This document shows, one piece after another, positions 50,972-53,385 of a stretch of DNA of 53,385 bases. The notes under the pieces are model-generated. The model searched no databases. It saw only the letters and a list, made by a program, of their open reading frames with translations, and was not told where the DNA came from. The stretch comes from Pseudomonas sp. AL03 (GTDB lineage: Bacteria; Pseudomonadota; Gammaproteobacteria; Pseudomonadales; Pseudomonadaceae): the NCBI RefSeq assembly GCF_029960815.1, contig NZ_JASBRE010000025.1:1-53385 (forward strand), read 5' to 3'. Numbering within the stretch: the first letter of the stretch is position 1; each line of letters opens with the position of its first letter. The translations under genes and the position numbers were made by a program.

Positions 50972-50989
50972 GTCGTTTCAGCCTTCAGC

Positions 50990-53385
50990 TCACACTGTGT
51001 CCACTTTCAACGAATGATCATTGAGCATCCCGTTGATGATGGTCGCCGTATCGTGACCACCGGCAATTACCCCACCCGCCCCCGGCGTTACGCCGTAGTG
51101 GCTGGCCAGGTTGACGCCCGCCAGGTCGATGGTCTGGATCGGCGCGGAACCGGCCATGGCGCTAACGTCGATGCTGGTGACCAATGAGGCGCCGCTGCCG
51201 GTGACTTTGAAGTGCAGGTAGTCATCCAGCGACGCCGTGGTGCCGTTTTCCCCTTGCAGCAGTTGCGACAGGTCGAGTTTGTCGGTGCCCGGCGTGAAGT
51301 CGGTGACCACGTCGTGCCCGCTGTTGCCTTTGAGCCACTGGAAGGTGTCGGCGCCGCTGCCGCCGGTGAGGGTGTTGAGGCCCAGACCGCCAATCAGGAA
51401 GTCATCGCCGCCCCCGCCGTTGAGCATGTCGTTACCCAAGCCGCCGTTGATGATGCTGTTGTGGTTGTCGCCGGTGAGGGTGTCGTTGAAGTTCGAGCCG
51501 GTCAAGTTTTCGATGGCTACCAAGGTGTCAGTGCCGGCGCCAAGGGTGTTTTGCGCACCGAGCACACCGAGGTTGACCGTAACCCCTGCGGTGGCGTGGG
51601 CGTAGCTCGCCGTGTCGACGCCGGTACCGCCGTCGAGCAGGTCGTTGCCCGCGCCGCTGAACAGCAAGTCCTTCCCGGCGCCACCGTGCAACTCGTTAGT
51701 GCCGGAACCTGCGGTGAGCACGTCGTTGCCGTCGCCGGCATTGATCACGTTGTTACCGGTGCCCGCCACCAGTACATCATCGCCCGCCGTCCCGGTGAGG
51801 GTGTGGCCGTCCTGATAGGTGATGGTCACGGCGGCGCTATCGCTGCCGCCATGGCTGTCGTTGGCGTTGTAGGTGCCGTGGTAGTCCGGGGTGACATCGT
51901 GGGCCCCGGCGTAGTTGACGGTCATGGTCAGCTGGTATTTTTCCGCCCCCTTCCCGCTGTTGCCCGGACCATCGTTGTCGATGTTAGTAATGTGGATCTG
52001 GTACGTGCCGTCCGCCGCGGCGGTGATGGTCTGGCCGTCGGCGATGGCAATGAAAGCCCCGCCGTTGACGGAGTACTCCATCGCGATGTGACCTGCCGCG
52101 AGGTTGTGATCCAGGTTAAGCGTTTCGCCCTGTTTGAGGTTGACGGTGATGCGGTCCTCATCGTTGGCATTGGCAGTGGTGACGGCGCCCAGATAACCGC
52201 TGACCACCAGCAATGCGGTCATGGTTGCGGTGTTGCCTGCAAAGGCGCTCCGCACATTCGCCAATGCCTGGTTCGCCGCGTTGTTGCTGCTGATGCCGCT
52301 GAAGTTGATCGCCCCGGTGCCGGTGAAGTCCGCACCTTTTGAGATCCAACCGGTGTTGACGGTGGTCGGCGAAGCGGTCAGAGGATCGCCATTGGGATCG
52401 GTGTCATTGGCCAGCAACAACTCGCCCGGCACCACGACACTGCCCGACAGCACGTTGGTGATGACGTGGTCATCGACCGCCACCGGTGGCGCATTCGAAA
52501 TGACCGTCAACGTCGAGCTGGCCAGGTCGCCGTCACTGTCGCTGACCGCTCTGATGCAGCTGTTGTTCACGTCGATGGTGATGGTGGTGGTGCTTTCATC
52601 ACCGTCGGCATCGCGCAAGGTGTAGGTGAACACGTCGGTCGCACCGGGGCCGTTCACGGCGTTGGGGTTGCTGTGGTATTCAGCGTTGCCGTTGGCGTCC
52701 AGCGTCAGGTAACCGTAGGTGCCATTGATCTGGCTGTTCAGGCCGCCGTTGACCGGGGTCGAGGTGTCTGAGCCGGCACGCACGCCGACCACTGCGCCAC
52801 CGACGGCGGGACCATCGGCACCGCCGACGTCGTTCCACAGCACGTTGCCGCTGACGATGCCGCCTTCGGCGACCGAGGTCGCGTCGGCATGGGCGGTCGG
52901 CAGGTCATCGACGATGTTGACCACGATCGTGCTGGTGGTGCTGTTGCCCAGGGCATCGGTGGCTTTGTAAGTGAAGCTTTCGCTGAGGGTGTTCGCACCA
53001 TCGTTCGCGTGCGGCGTGGTGCTTGGCGCCGACGTCAGCGTGTAGGTGTAGGTGCCGTTGGGGTTGAGCAGGATTTGCCCGTAGGTGCCCGTGGCGCTGC
53101 CGACCAGCGTGTAGGTGATCGCACCGGTGGCACCGGTGACGGCGCCGACCAAGGTGCCGCTGGCGGTTTCGCCGGTATTCCCCGGCTGGCTGCCGGTGAC
53201 GGTCCCGGCCGCCAGATCCTGGCCGTCTTTGTTCAGATCGAGGGCTTTTTCGTAGACCGTCACGTCACTGTCGCTGACCGCTCTGATGCAACTGTTGTTC
53301 ACGTCGATGGTGATGGTGGTGGTGCTTTCGTCACCGTCGGCATCGCGCAAGGTGTAGGTGAACACGTCGGTCGCACCGGGGCCGT
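50990..53385 (-). CDS. lapA: Giant RTX adhesin LapA, C-terminal part (runs off right edge)
   Basis: The visible 798 codons are the C-terminus of a type I-secreted adhesin; the true start lies beyond 53385. Cadherin/VCBS-like modules (VFTYTLRDADGDESTTTITI; VAVDDHVITNVLSGSVVVPG) precede a Ca-binding-like region and RTX nonapeptides (NELHGGAGKDLLFSGAGNDL; NGGLGNDMLNGGGGDDFLIG). The C-terminal secretion region has FQWLKGNSGHDVVTDFTPGT and ends HSLKVDTV. Exported through LapEBC, it anchors the cell to surfaces until LapG cleaves it. Location beside lapG-lapD supports LapA over other RTX adhesins. Two cysteines per long repeat (NNSCIRAVSDSD, seen twice) are unusual only if unpaired; each copy shows one. 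Confidence 0.92.
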   Translation of the reverse strand, partial: GPGATDVFTYTLRDADGDESTTTITIDVNNSCIRAVSDSDVTVYEKALDLNKDGQDLAAGTVTGSQPGNTGETASGTLVGAVTGATGAITYTLVGSATGTYGQILLNPNGTYTYTLTSAPSTTPHANDGANTLSESFTYKATDALGNSTTSTIVVNIVDDLPTAHADATSVAEGGIVSGNVLWNDVGGADGPAVGGAVVGVRAGSDTSTPVNGGLNSQINGTYGYLTLDANGNAEYHSNPNAVNGPGATDVFTYTLRDADGDESTTTITIDVNNSCIRAVSDSDGDLASSTLTVISNAPPVAVDDHVITNVLSGSVVVPGELLLANDTDPNGDPLTASPTTVNTGWISKGADFTGTGAINFSGISSNNAANQALANVRSAFAGNTATMTALLVVSGYLGAVTTANANDEDRITVNLKQGETLNLDHNLAAGHIAMEYSVNGGAFIAIADGQTITAAADGTYQIHITNIDNDGPGNSGKGAEKYQLTMTVNYAGAHDVTPDYHGTYNANDSHGGSDSAAVTITYQDGHTLTGTAGDDVLVAGTGNNVINAGDGNDVLTAGSGTNELHGGAGKDLLFSGAGNDLLDGGTGVDTASYAHATAGVTVNLGVLGAQNTLGAGTDTLVAIENLTGSNFNDTLTGDNHNSIINGGLGNDMLNGGGGDDFLIGGLGLNTLTGGSGADTFQWLKGNSGHDVVTDFTPGTDKLDLSQLLQGENGTTASLDDYLHFKVTGSGASLVTSIDVSAMAGSAPIQTIDLAGVNLASHYGVTPGAGGVIAGGHDTATIINGMLNDHSLKVDTV
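52531..52653. repeat. Direct repeat within lapA (copy 1; copy 2 at 53263-53385)
   Basis: The 123 bp at 52531-52653 recur at 53263-53385 with two base differences seen by eye. The 732-bp offset (244 codons) keeps frame. Copy 2 is cut by the window edge, so the repeat array probably continues. These are the DNA of the module ending in DVNNSCIRAVSDSD. Confidence 0.93.

Noticed and set aside
51212..52342. 376-codon plus-strand ORF opposite lapA
   Set aside because: Composition (Val, Gly, Ala, Arg) follows the repeats of lapA on the other strand.

Overview
The window is a stretch of a Pseudomonas chromosome, most likely from the P. fluorescens group. The protein families, the gene order (flgFGHIJKL with a flagellin glycosyltransferase, phhR/phhABC, cpxR-cpxP-cpxA, lapG-lapD-lapA), the high GC content, and several REP/REPIN palindromes of the kind common in fluorescent pseudomonads all point that way. 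No rRNA, tRNA, CRISPR array, prophage or complete insertion sequence was seen.

Layout. (1) 199-12345, minus strand: the distal flagellar operon flgF-G-H-I-J-K-L followed by a very large glycosyltransferase of the flagellin-modifying type, behind a good sigma-54 promoter candidate at 12401-12418. flgBCDE do not lie upstream of flgF here. (2) 12705-20872: phenylalanine/tyrosine catabolism: phhR, divergent phhA-phhB-phhC with a TyrR-type operator between them, and an aroP-type permease; two small ORFs, an MFS transporter and arfB lie in between. (3) 20873-22991: an AT-rich intergenic region leading into a two-gene cassette, a 45-residue acidic peptide and an M29-aminopeptidase-fold metalloprotein, with hairpins before and between the genes. 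This is the best candidate for an undescribed system, possibly a minimal RiPP-like or peptide-processing cassette. (4) 23008-28857: housekeeping block rluB, scpB-scpA, yciO, a PHP nuclease, yciB, yciI. (5) 28857-32305: a 160-bp inverted-repeat element (MITE-like), then a Cpx envelope-stress locus: coiled-coil membrane protein, cpxR, a CpxP/Spy-like protein with a CpxR box, and cpxA. (6) 32311-45079: nitroreductase, trkH, AraC regulator, DUF962 protein, PhnZ-like HD protein, LpxH2-like phosphoesterase, a broken AraC gene, an EamA transporter, a SelW-like protein, a short FimV paralogue, a MarR regulator, recQ, a YecA-like protein and a YbaN-like protein. (7) 45312-53385: the c-di-GMP biofilm switch: lapG protease, lapD receptor, an Ig-like repeat protein with an atypical C-terminus followed by a hairpin-rich intergenic stretch, and, convergently, the 3' end of the giant RTX adhesin gene lapA, which runs off the right edge.

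Functional logic. Motility (flg genes and glycosylation) and attachment (LapD/LapG/LapA) bracket the window. The phh genes hydroxylate phenylalanine, recycle the pterin cofactor and transaminate tyrosine under PhhR, and aroP probably supplies substrate. The cpx block senses envelope stress. Starts were adjusted from the longest ORF wherever a ribosome-binding site or family alignment favoured an internal start. All functional calls come from reading motifs by eye; no database search was run.
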